DNA of 64,000 nt, from assembly GCA_024114885.1 (NCBI GenBank), contig CP099421.1:3247106-3311105 (forward strand). The letters run 5' to 3'. Shown one piece after another: positions 52,643 through 64,000 of this stretch; the stretch's first letter is position 1, and each line of letters begins with the position of its first letter. Both the position numbers and the translations under genes were made by a program. The DNA is from Septoria linicola (taxonomy: Eukaryota > Ascomycota > Dothideomycetes > Mycosphaerellales > Mycosphaerellaceae). Under the pieces are notes generated by a model. The model was not told where the DNA came from. It made no database searches and saw only the letters and a list, made by a program, of their open reading frames with translations.

Positions 52643-55600
52643 ATACCTTCTAAGTTCTCCTCTCTATATCGTCTATCCTATACGTTTATAGACTTTATTA
52701 TCTATAACGCGTCTCTCTACGTACTTATCTATAAAAAGTATTATTACGCTATCTCTCTCTAATAGCTAGACTCTTATCTCGAGAAGACCTATAAGATACT
52801 ATAAACTACTAGATAAGCCCTCTATAACTAGATCTAGATAGTTACTCTATTAGTATAGACTCTCTAAGACCTCTTTCGACTTAAATATCCTAGATAACCG
52901 AACCTATACCTCGTACTAGCGTTTAAAGGATACTCCTATCGGCTCTATCTATTATATATAGGCGATTAAAAGTATATAAAGAAATATACTAACGTCGTAT
53001 ACGACTATACTAGTAGCCGTAATAAAGGCGGTATACTATAAAAGTACGTTAGTCTAGATCTAGACGTAACCTAGACTAAGGATATCTACCTCTAGAATTT
53101 CTTTATAAAGTTAAGGACCGGCCTCTTATAGCCGTCCTACTACCTAGTCGATCGCTTAACCGACGTAGGAGTCGACCTAGCTAGTAGTAGTTAACTAACG
53201 CTATTATAGTTTCTAGTACTATAGAAGAGTATCGATACTATATAGGCGGACTATACTACTCTCTAGTAGAGGCTCGCTACCTATTACTAGAATCCGCCTA
53301 TCTAGAGACTAACCTATTACTCGATACTCGATCGCTAGCTCTATTATACTAGCTAGCTAAAATACCTCGCTAGGCTCGATACTATCTAACTATAGTAGTC
53401 TCTCTAATACTCCTCTAAGTACGTAATCGCGTATAATAGTAGAGAACGCGCGCTTATAGTAATCGTCTAACTTCTCTCTAGTCTTATTACGCGAGCGCTC
53501 GACTACGTAGCTAATAATATTATCGGCTAGCCTGTCTTAGAAGTACTTAATAAAGCCGACTTCGGTAGACGAGACGATAGCTACCTATTCTACGCTAACT
53601 ATCGTTACTAGACTATCTATAAATACGCTACGGTTATTTAGAAACTATTTTATACTATCGCTTATACGTCCTAGTAGCTCGCTAACTAACGACTCTCGTA
53701 CGAACTACTAGTCGCTTCTTATTAGACTCTCGAACGCTTGATCGCGGTCGTAGAAGATAGATCTAAGAGCTCTAGGCTAGACGGTAGGCCTATACGAGAC
53801 GAAATTACCTAATAGGATATAGTCGAGTTCTTCCTTAGTCTCTTCGAATAGGAGCTAGGCGACTATCTCTATATTAGCTCTCTCTTAAATAGACTCGCTA
53901 TCCTAGAGTTAGATATAAAAGACCTCTTCTATACTAGCTCTCTTACGTTTACTCCTTACCTCGCTACTATTATCGTCGTCGCTAAATACTTCTTACTACT
54001 CGATACCTAGAGGCTCTACTATATCGCTATTATAGCTATCGATCCTACTACTACCTCTAAGGAGCTAGAGTCTATCGTATTCTACCTATAATAGTATACG
54101 CGGAAGAATTTCTATACGAACGTTCTAGATAAACATAGCTACGAATAGCGTCCCTTTACGCGTATCGTCTCTATATTAAACTATAGTCGTAAGATCTAGA
54201 ACGAAACCTATATACTACTATATATCGCCTAGGGCCTCGATAGTTAATCTCTATCGCTTAATAGTAATCGCCTCGATATTAGTACCTTATAGATCGTTTC
54301 TAGCTAGCTAATAGAGGAGTATAAGGCCCTCCTATACTACCTAATATACGCGACTAAAGCCGAACTCTCTTCCTTCTATATAATAGACCTCTACGACGAA
54401 TTAAAGAATACTACTCTAGGGTTTAGCTATATCTACGCTATAGCGAACGAAGTATAGTTATAAGAGGAAGCTACTACTATATTTATCTTCTAATACGTCG
54501 TACGTAATCCTAAGGTAGCGTAAACTCTCCTTAGTAGCCTAGAAGAGTTAGATAAGGTCTACTACTAGCTAGCCGTCGTCGAATACTATCGTCTCTATAC
54601 TATCTTTAAAGAAAAGCTCTTAGTAGTATACTATCTTCTTACTAGAGGACTAGTATAGAGGCTAGAACTCTTTAGTCTTATATATAAAAATACTACTACG
54701 GCGCTCTATAATATATATATCGACTAGAGCTACGTACTACTATTTACTTAGTATTCTAAGATCCTTATAAGCTACGCTATTAGACGATATCTACCTATAG
54801 AGCTCGGTCGTATCTTCGTACTATAATAGAACTACGTCTAGCTCTTTATTTACCTACTCGTATAGGCGTACGAGAAAGATTATATCCTAGGCTCGTTCGT
54901 ATAGTAGCTTATACCTAACTTCTAGCTTAGTCGACTCGCTTACTAGATAACTACTTTCCTCGATCGATCTCCTAAAGAGATAGATTCTATCTTAGACGAC
55001 GAAGACGAAGAGTAGGACAAAGACGAGAAGAGTAGGAGAGAAGAGCTAGAATCTATTATAGCTTCGTACCTACTCTCGATTATAGTACTAGAGTATACTC
55101 TTAAGTATAGGTAGTTCTCTCGACTCGACTCTCTCTTTTATATATAGAAGGAAGTCGTCTATTAGACGAATATCGATAGTTTCTTCGATACCGACTAGCT
55201 ATACCTAGAAATATATCGCTATCTCCTATTCTCGTTCCTATATAGCCTAGTATAGTAGTAGTAGCTCTATACCGCCCTCTATACTCTCTTTACGAATATA
55301 CCTAACGTCTATAAGATATTTCTCGACTCGGCTACCTCTCTATAGCGTAAAGATACTATACTCTAATCTAGATATACTATCGGTATAGTAGAGAATAACT
55401 ATAGCGTAGATAATATCTCTTTCTTAATTAGGTCTCGTACTAATCGGAACGACTAGCTCTACTAGAGCTTAGAGTAGTATAACTTTCTTAGATTACCTCT
55501 TAAGGACCCTAGCTAGCTCTACCTAGTAGGACCTACCTACGAGGCTAATCGTCTACGTAATACTACGCGCTAGTTCTAGCTTAAGAGCGTATCTCTAGAG

Positions 55601-57600
55601 AAATATCTTCGAGGCCTCGTAGGACCTTATACGATATTTTATCTAGGCTAGGAAGAGACGCTCGACCTTATCCTCTAAGGGACGAGGTACCTAGTATTTA
55701 TATAGCCTACTAGCTTTAGTAAGAGCCTACTCTATATACTACTAGCGACTCTACCTAGAGTACTAATTACTATCGTAATTAGCCTACTACTATCTCTTAT
55801 CTAGGACTAGGTCGCTCGCTATTACGCTATAGATATCGCTACTATATACTAGATAGGGCCTCTCGATACCTCTATAGCCCTCTCGGCCTATATCGTCCTC
55901 GTATACGTAGAGACTACTACGTCTACTCTATTCTATAACTTCGTCTAGTAAGCTACTATAAGTAGTAGCCTCGATCGCGTCGTAATAGACAAGTATTATA
56001 TTATTCTAGAGTCGACCTCGAAATAGCGCTCTACTTTTCTCTAGTTCTATATCTTTACTAGGTCGGAGATCTAACTCGTCTATCTTACTACTACTCTACC
56101 TCTCGATTACGAAGACCCTCTTCTCTACTACCTTCGTCTTCCTCGCGACTAAGTACTTATTAAATAGATACTAACTATCTACTAGAATATTCGGTACTCT
56201 ATATAAGACTACGCCTCTAGTTACCTCGATAGTACTCTAGTTATAACCTTCGAGGCGATATAGTAGAAGTATCTCTATTACTAAATCCTTATCTATAATA
56301 GAACTAAAGACGTCGTACGCTATATCGCTACTCTACTCTCGATCGACTACTACTAACGAGATATAGACTATACCTCTACTAAATAAGTAGTAGTACTCTC
56401 GAACTTCCTCTTAGGTACGACGCGATTCTTAGTATATACTAATATTATATACCTCGGCCTTAACGCTAGTAATATCGCTACTATTATTTACGTAGAGTAC
56501 TATTACGATAACCTCCTCGGCTATAGCTAAGAGTCTAGTCGCGTAGGTCGGAATAGTCTACCTAGCGAGGCTATTATCTTATATAAATATACCTCTATAG
56601 GATCTATTACTACGACTAAGACCTATATAGACTAGGATATACGGTCCTATTTTATCTAGCCTCGCTATCGACGCGTTATCCTCGATCGAGTACTCGATAG
56701 TAGAGACGACTACGTCTATTATAAAAATAGAGAGATTAAATATAATCTCTATAAGTACTCTCGTAGTAGGAGGTCTAAACTCGTTACGCGCCTATACTTA
56801 GTACCTAAGTCTATAGGTAGTAGTCCTCTACTAAAAGTATCTTATATATCGCTCTTCGATCTCGATCTTCTTTACTCTATCCTAGTATTCTACTACGCGC
56901 CTCGTCTCTTCGATCTCCTATCGTCCTACTTAGGACTATCGTTTTCTATAATATCGTACCTATCTTTCCTACCTATTCTATCTTCCTCTTCTAGCTAGTT
57001 ATCTCTATCGTCTTACGTTACTAAATAAAAACGATCGCTCTTCTACTCCGATCGCGACTATAGCTCTTCTCTATAGGCTATCGCTACCTTTAAATATTAA
57101 GAGTACTAGTCGCGATCGTACTTCTAGATCGTACGCGTCGACTATAGTCTTTCCTAGATTAACGCTTAGGCGTTTCGCGATATATTTTACTAGTAGAACT
57201 ATATTCTATACCTAATTTACTAGGTATAGAATAACTTCGAGCCTACCTTAGCCTACGACTATTAGGAGCGATACGGCCTCTATAACCTATAGTTAACGAG
57301 GCTCGTAGGCAAAGTATATAGAAGCCTATAAAAGTTTAATAAGCCTATAGGAGTATACTAGTAGTACTATACTTCTTTATATACCCTATATCTAGAGCGG
57401 TCTTCTATCTACCCTCTCTCGCCTAGTTATCTTATAGAGAGACTCGACTACCTCTAGGTTATTAAGGAGCTATATACCGTTATCTTAGTACTCTTATTTC
57501 TCTATAACGAGTATAGACTTACTAGCCTATAGTAGCGTATAGTGTCGATTATAGAGTAGTAACTCTACGTTACGTATCCTCTTACTAACGTATCTAACTA
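52643..57600 (+). pseudogene. Telomere-linked RecQ helicase (TLH type), full-length RIP relic
   Basis: RecQ-family DNA helicase of the subtelomeric type. One frame was checked in register at 52643, 53147, 54683, 55706, 55985 and 56528; the stops I met are TAG/TAA. The N-terminus (residues ~20-170) matches the OrsD/DUF3505-like double zinc finger. A long middle region includes a Y-K-N-T-T-x-A-L-Y-N-I block near residue 680. The helicase core follows: Walker A at 55706 (P-T-S-F-S-K-S-L, P-T-G-x-G-K-S-L before TG to TA change), I-D-K-Y-Y at 55985 for the DEAH-like I-D-E-C-H, T-T-T-L-P for motif III near 56090, and Q-E-S-S-R-V-G-R near 56528 for motif VI. The tail near 57150-57400 has Tyr-rich spacing consistent with lost Cys pairs. 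Roughly 1650 codons; the end is uncertain. ATG is now ATA. Non-functional. Confidence 0.85.
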
Positions 57601-60600
57601 GTTTAATACCTATATAGTTAAATAGTATATAGTACTCGATAAGGATACTCGTACTATTAGTATATAGATATCGTAGATACTATATCTAATTATCGTCTCT
57701 TACGAGTAGCGTATACGAGAGTCGAGCTAAGGCTCTCGTCTATAGTAGACGAACTAGATAGAGCGTAATACTATCCTACCTCTTCGCTTCTCGCCTACGT
57801 CGTATCCTTATTCTACCTCGTCTCTTCTTCCTCTTTAAGATCCTAATCGTATATACTATCGTACCGTCGTAGATTAAGAGACGACGATAGTACTATAAGA
57901 ATCCGAGTATCGTAGATAGATCCTCTCTTATCGAGTCGATCGTCTACTAACTCTTTCTTAACTAGTACTCTTCCTATCTCGCTTCGAGCTAGGCTACGTC
58001 TCGGCCCTATATATATATCTATATTAAGTATACTATACTCTAGCCGCTATTACCTTTAATAGTATACTCTCCTTACGTCCTATACCTCTAATATACCTCT
58101 AACTAGTAGTTACGAAGGCCTATAGGCTATCTCGAAGTCGTATACGATATACTATAAGATAGTCGAGCGCGATAATCGCGTCGCGCTATTCGGCCTACCC
58201 TTAATACGCTCTTATCTCTATACTAGAGTAAGTATCCTTATCGCTACCTCTACTCCTTATAGAAGTATACGACCTTCTATATACTACTATACTCTCTTTC
58301 TCCTACCTACGTACTAACTATCCTCGCTAGTCGTTTACGATATTTCTAGACGAACTAGTATACCGGTATAGTATCTACGAGCCTACCCTAGACGTAGACG
58401 TACTATTTATATAAGAGACTATACCTAGGTACGTAATCGATCGCTATCGTCTCTTACTACCTTCTAATAGTCTAGAAATTATATATAGATCGGCTATTAC
58501 CTCTACTACGTCCTCTCTCGTACGTAACGTAGAGAAGAGTCGGTATTAAAGAAACACTACGTTATATATCTCTATTATTATAGTAGTCCCTACTAACGTT
58601 ACTCTATAACCTTTTCTACTACTAACTATAGTAGCTCGCGTAGCTTATAGTAGCTCTAGGTCGCTAAAGGTAAGTACTACTCTAGGCGTCGTCTTATAAT
58701 CCTATACTAACTATAACTACGAGAATACTAGAATATAATTATAGACTACGTCGACTACTACTATCGCGTTCTAGCTACTAGACAGCTACTACTTCTAGAC
58801 CTATACGACTAGAAGATCCTTAAGGCTATAGAAGCGCTCCTCTCTACTATAGAGCTCTCGCGACGTAAGTAACCTCTCGAGTTAGAAGTACGATCCTTAG
58901 TCGATCGCTTCTAGGATTTAGTATCTAAACGTATTCGCGCCGTATCCTATTACTCTATACTTTACCTACTCCGCTTCTAGTCTCTCTATTTTACCTAGCT
59001 AAGTACTATACCGTCCTCTCTAGAATTTCTCTCTACCTTACTCTTACTACTCTATACTACCTCTCGTATACTACCTTATCTACTAGTATAGCCTAGAAGA
59101 TAGTAGTCTATACTATATCTAGATACGATAAGTACTTTCTAAGAAAGTTCCGTAAGCTCTCTAATAGTATTATACCTAGCCGATAGTATTCTCTATACCT
59201 ATAGAGGTCTTCTCTCCTATACCCTAGAACTACTCTCTCGAACTCCTAGTATAGGCGAATCTTCTATCTTAGAATAGACAGATTAGGAGCTCTATACGAA
59301 CCTCTAGCTCCTATTACGTACGTAGTCGCTAGTAGCTATCGTAGAGACGGACTCGAGAGAGTCGCTATAAAGTAACTACCTCTAATATCGTAAGAAGACT
59401 ACGTTAATCTAGTAACTTTTTCGATACCTTTCTACGTTTTCGTATTCTTAGAGTCGTATAGGAAAACATCGAGAGCTATAGGATTAATAGTAGTAGCCTT
59501 ATTATCTCTCGCGCTCTAGTATCGTTTACCTCCTACTATGTCTATTAGAAGAGTAGACTAGGTAGGCCTAGGCGAGAGAAGCGCCGCTCTAGGTAGTCTA
59601 GAACGCTACTACTACTAGAAAGGACCCTACTCTATATATCTAGACTTCTACTAGAAGGTATACGAGATCGTATAGAAGCGTATCGAGCTAGAGGAACGCC
59701 TACTATATACGATATCCTATATCTTAAGGTCCTACCTTTATAATTAGTCTCTATAGAGGTAATCGTAGAGGATCTCTAGACTCGAGCTATATAGAGTCGG
59801 CGTCGCTACTAGTAGTACTATATTAGAATATAGGTACCTACGTCTCTATCTAGCTAGAAAAGATAGTTCTAGAATTAGTACTAAGCCTTATAGCGAAAGT
59901 AAATATCTATAATTACTTAATATTAGTATTATAGCCTCCTATATACTATATATAGAACTTCTATACTCGTCCTCGCGTCTATACTATCTCCGATATTGTC
60001 TCTTAGAGATCCTCTCTATTAACTCGACTATCTTCTCTCTTATAGTTAGTATATACGTCTACTACTATACGATAGCTCGCGACGAAATCGACGTCCTCTA
60101 CTCCTATCTAGTCCTTACTACTAAACGATAACGTAATAGGACGTAGATATTTCTAGTCGAGTAGTAAGAAGATACTCGTAGCGTCGCTAGTCGTACCGAG
60201 CCGCCTATATAGGCTATTACGCTCTACGACCTCGGCGATTAGGCGTTAGATTATTAGACGTTATAACTCGACCCTACCTAACTACTTAGCCTATAGCCTA
60301 ACTACGAGTAAGAGTTCTAGTATATCTAGGACGTAGCCTACCTAGGTAAAAGAGACTACTTTAGGTAAGTACGAGTACGATAGGCCTATATAGGAATATA
60401 GTATAAGTAGCTACTCGAGTAGGTATAGGTATTAGATATACTAGACGATATCCTTTAAGAGGACCTCTACTACTACGAGCTACTAAACCTATAGAGCTAG
60501 CTCGATAAGAATAATCCTACTCGGAACGCTACTATCGCCGAGTATCTCTTTTAGTATTAGGATTTCCGATCTTATACTATACCTAGTTAGGAGGTTACCT

Positions 60601-61130
60601 AGTACCTCTATAGTATACGCCTATTAGACGCTAACGACGATAAGTATCTAGCTTTTACGCTTATATAGAAGGTCTCTTACGATAAAGATAGATCTTCTAC
60701 GGCCTAGATAGAATAGTTAACGCTCGCGTAGTATAGACTACGATACTAGTAGCTATATAAGTAGTTTAAGGTAGGAAGCTAGAAGGGAGAAGGCGACTAG
60801 AAGGACTTGAGACTATCTAACGTATATAGGCTCGTAGTCTAGCGAGGTCTCGAGGTAGATAACGAATATCTTAGTCGTACGCTCTACGACCCTTGTCTCT
60901 AGCTAGAAGACGTCTAGATAGAAGCGTTATAAAGTAATAAGGCTAGGAGCTCCTCTCGAGTAGGAAGGAGATACGCGCTATCGAGCCCTATATATCGCTC
61001 TCGCTCTCTATCTTCTCGTCGCTCTCGAAGCTATAGTCGTAGTCTTATCTATACTACCTTACTAAGTTACCTTTTCGAATAGTAGCTTCTCTATACTACT
61101 CCTTTCGCTTTACTTCTCTCTTTATAGTTA
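57601..61130 (+). pseudogene. Unassigned coding-like relic between helicase and terminal transposon
   Basis: About 3.5 kb of RIP-scarred sequence. The clearest segment is 60423-60930, where one plus-strand frame reads as an acidic, Gln/Asp/Leu-rich protein with only TAG/TAA stops. Near 59640-59900 a different frame looks coding, so there may be more than one gene or indels. No transposon, helicase or other family motif recognised. It may include the C-terminal extension of the helicase gene. Confidence 0.35.
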
Positions 61131-61656
61131 GGTTTCCCTACTATAACTCTTCTATATTATATAGTCTTATCGCGTATATATAGGAGTTAAATACTAAATA
61201 GCTATTTAGGAGATTTAATCTATTCTATCGTTAAATAAATTTATATACTTTAGCCTCTAAAGATTATAAATAGTTAAGATTCTATAAGTAAACTACTAGT
61301 AGTTTATAGTAAGCGCTAGATAGTACTCGAATAGTAGCGCCGATCTCCTTAGCGCTAAGCTTAGCCTATACTCTTATCGATAGCTATAAATATACTATCT
61401 ATATTACTAATAAGCGCTAAGTCGGAGCGTACGATAAGTAGCGCTAGGCGCACTATTCTATTAATACGCTCGTAGCTCGATAGTACTACTATAACTTAAT
61501 CTAAATATATTAAAAGTTAGTAGAAGTTAGGTATTACTAAGATTATAGTAGATAGCGCTATAGAGTAAGTTGTTACTACTACGTATATAGATAATTATTA
61601 AGTATTTAGAGTGAATCTTGCGATTTAATTTAGTAATTAAACTAAATCTAAATCTT
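61131..61656. other. Non-coding interval with clustered AGCGCT palindromes
   Basis: No coding frame recognised. The 6-base palindrome AGCGCT occurs five times between 61312 and 61559 (61312, 61351, 61413, 61440, 61554). Whether this is a protein-binding cluster or a side effect of skewed dinucleotide content is open; the motif also occurs singly elsewhere in the window. Confidence 0.4.
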
Positions 61657-63418
61657 ATATATTTAATAAGCGAGTATACTAGATAGGCTAGTCTACTACT
61701 TCTATCTCGTATCTATTACTACTACTAAACGCGTCTATTCTTCTACCCTTTTACGCGATAGTACCTCTATATAAAGAGTATATTCTAAGTACTATTCGTA
61801 ATTAGTAATTAGGTCGCTTTATAAACGTACGAAGCGCTATAATTGCCTATAGAGTCAGCTATATAATAGTTAATCGAAGGCTTAAAGGAACGCCTCTATA
61901 AGCTATAATACTATCTATAAATAGAGCCTTAGCTCTAATCGAAGAAGAGGTAGTTTATCGAAGGATATTAGACCTAGATTTACGTAGTTATTCGCTAATA
62001 TAGGCTGTTCTCTATATATAGGCTTCTTTAATCCTTAGAGAACGCTATAGAAAAGAGGTTAGATAGCGATAGGCCTATAACTTTATCTAACGCTATCTAG
62101 GCCTAGAAACACGGCTATTACGAAGGCTATCGTATCGAAGAGTAAAGAATAAGGACCCTAAGGTTATTCTAGAGAGTAATCTTTATAACTTCGATAAAAG
62201 CGGCTTCTAGCGTAGATACTACTAGAATATAAGAGTAGTTACTACGATAGAGCGTAGATAACGACCTAAGGCCTTAGTCTCTAATTCTATATAATAGTAG
62301 ACTATCCTTATATATACTACCGTAGTAGAGTAGTTAGTCTCTCTATACGTTATCTCCTCTAGTAAGGAAATAAATAGAGCCTAGTTCTACTACCTAGAAA
62401 CTTAGAGTTAGTCTAAAGAGTTAGACTTTCTTTAATTATAGAGTCGCTTAGATTAAACACTATAATAATTATACTAGATAGAGGACTAGTAGTTAGAAGC
62501 GACTACGTATTCTAGACGGTTATTACTACTATATAACGCTAGAGTTTAAGTTATTCTATAAGGAAGAAGGTATAGTTATACTCTATATACTACTATATTC
62601 CTCTTACCTATTACCGCCTCTTAATATTAGCTGCCTTAGACTATTAAAGTAGGCCTATTCGAAGCGTATCCTAAGCCTTAGTATAGTTAGTTACTACTAC
62701 CTAATTAAAGAAGACTTCCTACTAATACTCTAGCCTACCTATAAGGCTTTATTTATACCTACTACTATTAGGGTATTATTTAGAGCCTCCGGCTTAGTAC
62801 TATTAGACCTATAGGTAGTACTATCTAAGCTAATACTACGTTAAAGAATACTACTCTCTCTACTATTTACTTTATTATAGAGCTTAGTAGTTATACCTTA
62901 TAACCCTTAGTAGGTTAATACCTATATAGGCTAGATTAAGGACAAGGTAATTAGATACTAAGAAAGCTTACTAGGTCTAATCCTTAATATAGTTAATAGG
63001 CTATTAAGAGGGTTCTAAAGGTCGTAGGTAGCTATATTATTACTCTACGCTAAATACGATAATATAAAGACAATTATTATAGAACTCTAGTCCTATAGAG
63101 TACTAAGGAAGAAGATTAAGCTTACCTTTAGTATTAATACTAATAAATTAGCTATAAAAGACATAGCTTAATTATAAGCTTAATATATAATATAGTTAGT
63201 TAGAGAGATTAAGAAGTAGCTAAGGGCTAGACTAACCTATAGTAGATATAGTATTCGAGGTTATAACTTAAGAGCTTGTCTATTAAATTAAGTAACTTAT
63301 AGGGATTTTATCGATCTAACTCTAGTATAGTTCTAATACCTATAGCCTAAGAAATCAATAATAGAAGTTATTTACTTTATAAAAGTAGTATACTAGTATA
63401 CTCGCTTCTTAAATACGT
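61657..63418 (+). mobile_element. Fot1/pogo-type DNA transposon, copy C (1762 bp), diverged
   Basis: Bounded by inverted repeats: the left end has ATTTAATAAGCGAGTATACT and the reversed right end ATTTAAGAAGCGAGTATACT. The interior is the same transposase family as copies A and B but clearly diverged, including transversions and indels, so it is an independent insertion and not part of the tandem duplication. It is the most telomere-proximal element, 443 bases from the first TTAGGG. Confidence 0.78.
61760..63330 (+). pseudogene. Fot1/pogo-type transposase relic, copy C
   Basis: Colinear with the transposases of A and B: the segment starting R-A-L-A-L-I-E-E-E-V-V-Y at 61924, the R-P-K-A-L-V-S-N-S region near 62270 and the block around 62620 (L-Q/L-L-x-I-S-C-L) correspond. 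Many TAG/TAA stops. Limits are set by homology with copy A and are approximate. Confidence 0.7.
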
Positions 63419-63861
63419 TCGGTTATTAAAGAATAAGATTCAAGATTTAACTTCTATATCTATATACTTACTATCGATAATTCTATACTACTATCGAAGT
63501 ACTATATTATAGATTAGAGTATATACTACTTAGGTTCCGTATATAGAGAGTAACGTTTATCGATTCGGATTCTTAGTCTAAAGTATCTATATCTCGACGT
63601 CGTATCCTAATAACTAACGCTTCTTTAGTCGCTTACTCTATATTATCTCCTATTATCTCTCTCTATATATACTTGCCTATAGGCTCTTCGTAGTATTTTA
63701 GTCGATATACGCTAAGAAGACGTATTATAGAGCGATATTCGCGTAGGTCGCTATCGAGGATTAGCGTCGAGCGCTATACGAGAAACTATATTAGAGATAG
63801 GAAGGTAGATTAGATTAGGTAGGGAGAGGGCCTCTTAAATCTTCAGCTCCTACTAGTATAC
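63419..63861. other. Sub-telomeric unique interval
   Basis: 443 bases between the last transposon and the telomere. No gene, no degenerate telomere repeats and no tandem array. It is RIP-scarred, except that the last ~25 bases before the telomere include CTTCAGCTCC. Confidence 0.5.
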
Positions 63862-64000
63862 TTAGGGTTAGGGTTAGGGTTAGGGTTAGGGTTAGGGTTA
63901 GGGTTAGGGTTAGGGTTAGGGTTAGGGTTAGGGTTAGGGTTAGGGTTAGGGTTAGGGTTAGGGTTAGGGTTAGGGTTAGGGTTAGGGTTAGGGTTAGGGT
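63862..64000 (+). repeat. Telomere, 23 perfect TTAGGG repeats
   Basis: TTAGGG repeated 23 times without error plus one further T at the window end. The G-rich strand runs 5' to 3' outward, so this is a true right-hand chromosome end. TTAGGG is the standard repeat of filamentous ascomycetes. The junction with ...TACTAGTATAC is abrupt. Confidence 0.98.

Larger units (their letters stand above)
41466..53145. repeat. Tandem unit, copy B
   Basis: 11.68-kb direct repeat of copy A. It starts at the AGCTACTATACTC shared with 23801 and ends inside the helicase frame, after which the sequence is single-copy. It lacks the copia insertion and therefore preserves the empty target site (52768-52772). Its minisatellite is about 350 bases longer than that of copy A. 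Confidence 0.9.

Noticed and set aside
1..64000. tRNA or rRNA genes
   Set aside because: None could be recognised; the only tRNA-related sequence is the copia primer-binding site.

Overview
The window is the right-hand end of a chromosome of a filamentous ascomycete (Pezizomycotina-type). It ends in 23 perfect TTAGGG repeats (63862-64000), and almost everything inward carries the scar of repeat-induced point mutation (RIP): CpA and TpG are nearly absent, TpA is very abundant, and old coding frames are broken almost only by TAG and TAA, as expected when CAG, CAA and TGG codons are mutated. No intact protein-coding gene is visible; coding features here are relics recognised by reading through those stops. 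The species cannot be named from the sequence.

Left part (1-23800): an unrecognised ~940-codon ORF relic (2-2830) is followed by a hAT transposase relic (2773-4943, continued at 11248). The hAT is split by Copia-1 (4944-11242, minus strand), a Ty1/copia element with 278-bp LTRs and a 5-bp target-site duplication. Next is a very long Ty3/gypsy element (11719-22987, plus strand) with 442-bp LTRs, gag, protease, RT, RNase H and integrase regions, and a further ~940-codon ORF relic between pol and the 3' LTR. A truncated gag of another gypsy element follows (to ~23800).

Middle part (23801-53145): an 11.4-11.7 kb unit is present twice in tandem. Each copy has a 63-64-bp minisatellite, about 4 kb of unassigned RIP-scarred sequence, a 1797-bp Fot1/pogo-type transposon with terminal inverted repeats, about 3.4 kb of unassigned sequence, and the start of a telomere-linked helicase (TLH) gene. 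Copy A's helicase start is interrupted by Copia-2 (34789-41087, plus strand; same family and exactly the same length as Copia-1) and is cut off where copy B begins.

Right part (52643-64000): copy B runs on into a full-length but RIP-broken TLH-type gene (OrsD/DUF3505-like zinc-finger N-terminus, long middle region, RecQ helicase core, zinc-binding-like tail). About 3.5 kb of unassigned coding-like relic, a third diverged Fot1-type element (61657-63418), 443 bp of unique sequence and the telomere follow.

Inferred order of events: the old elements and the tandem duplication were heavily mutated; the two copia elements, which keep many more CpA and TpG sites, arrived later, one in the hAT and one in duplicate A, and were themselves mildly mutated. 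All coordinates of relic ORFs are approximate, and family calls are from motif recognition by eye, not database searches.
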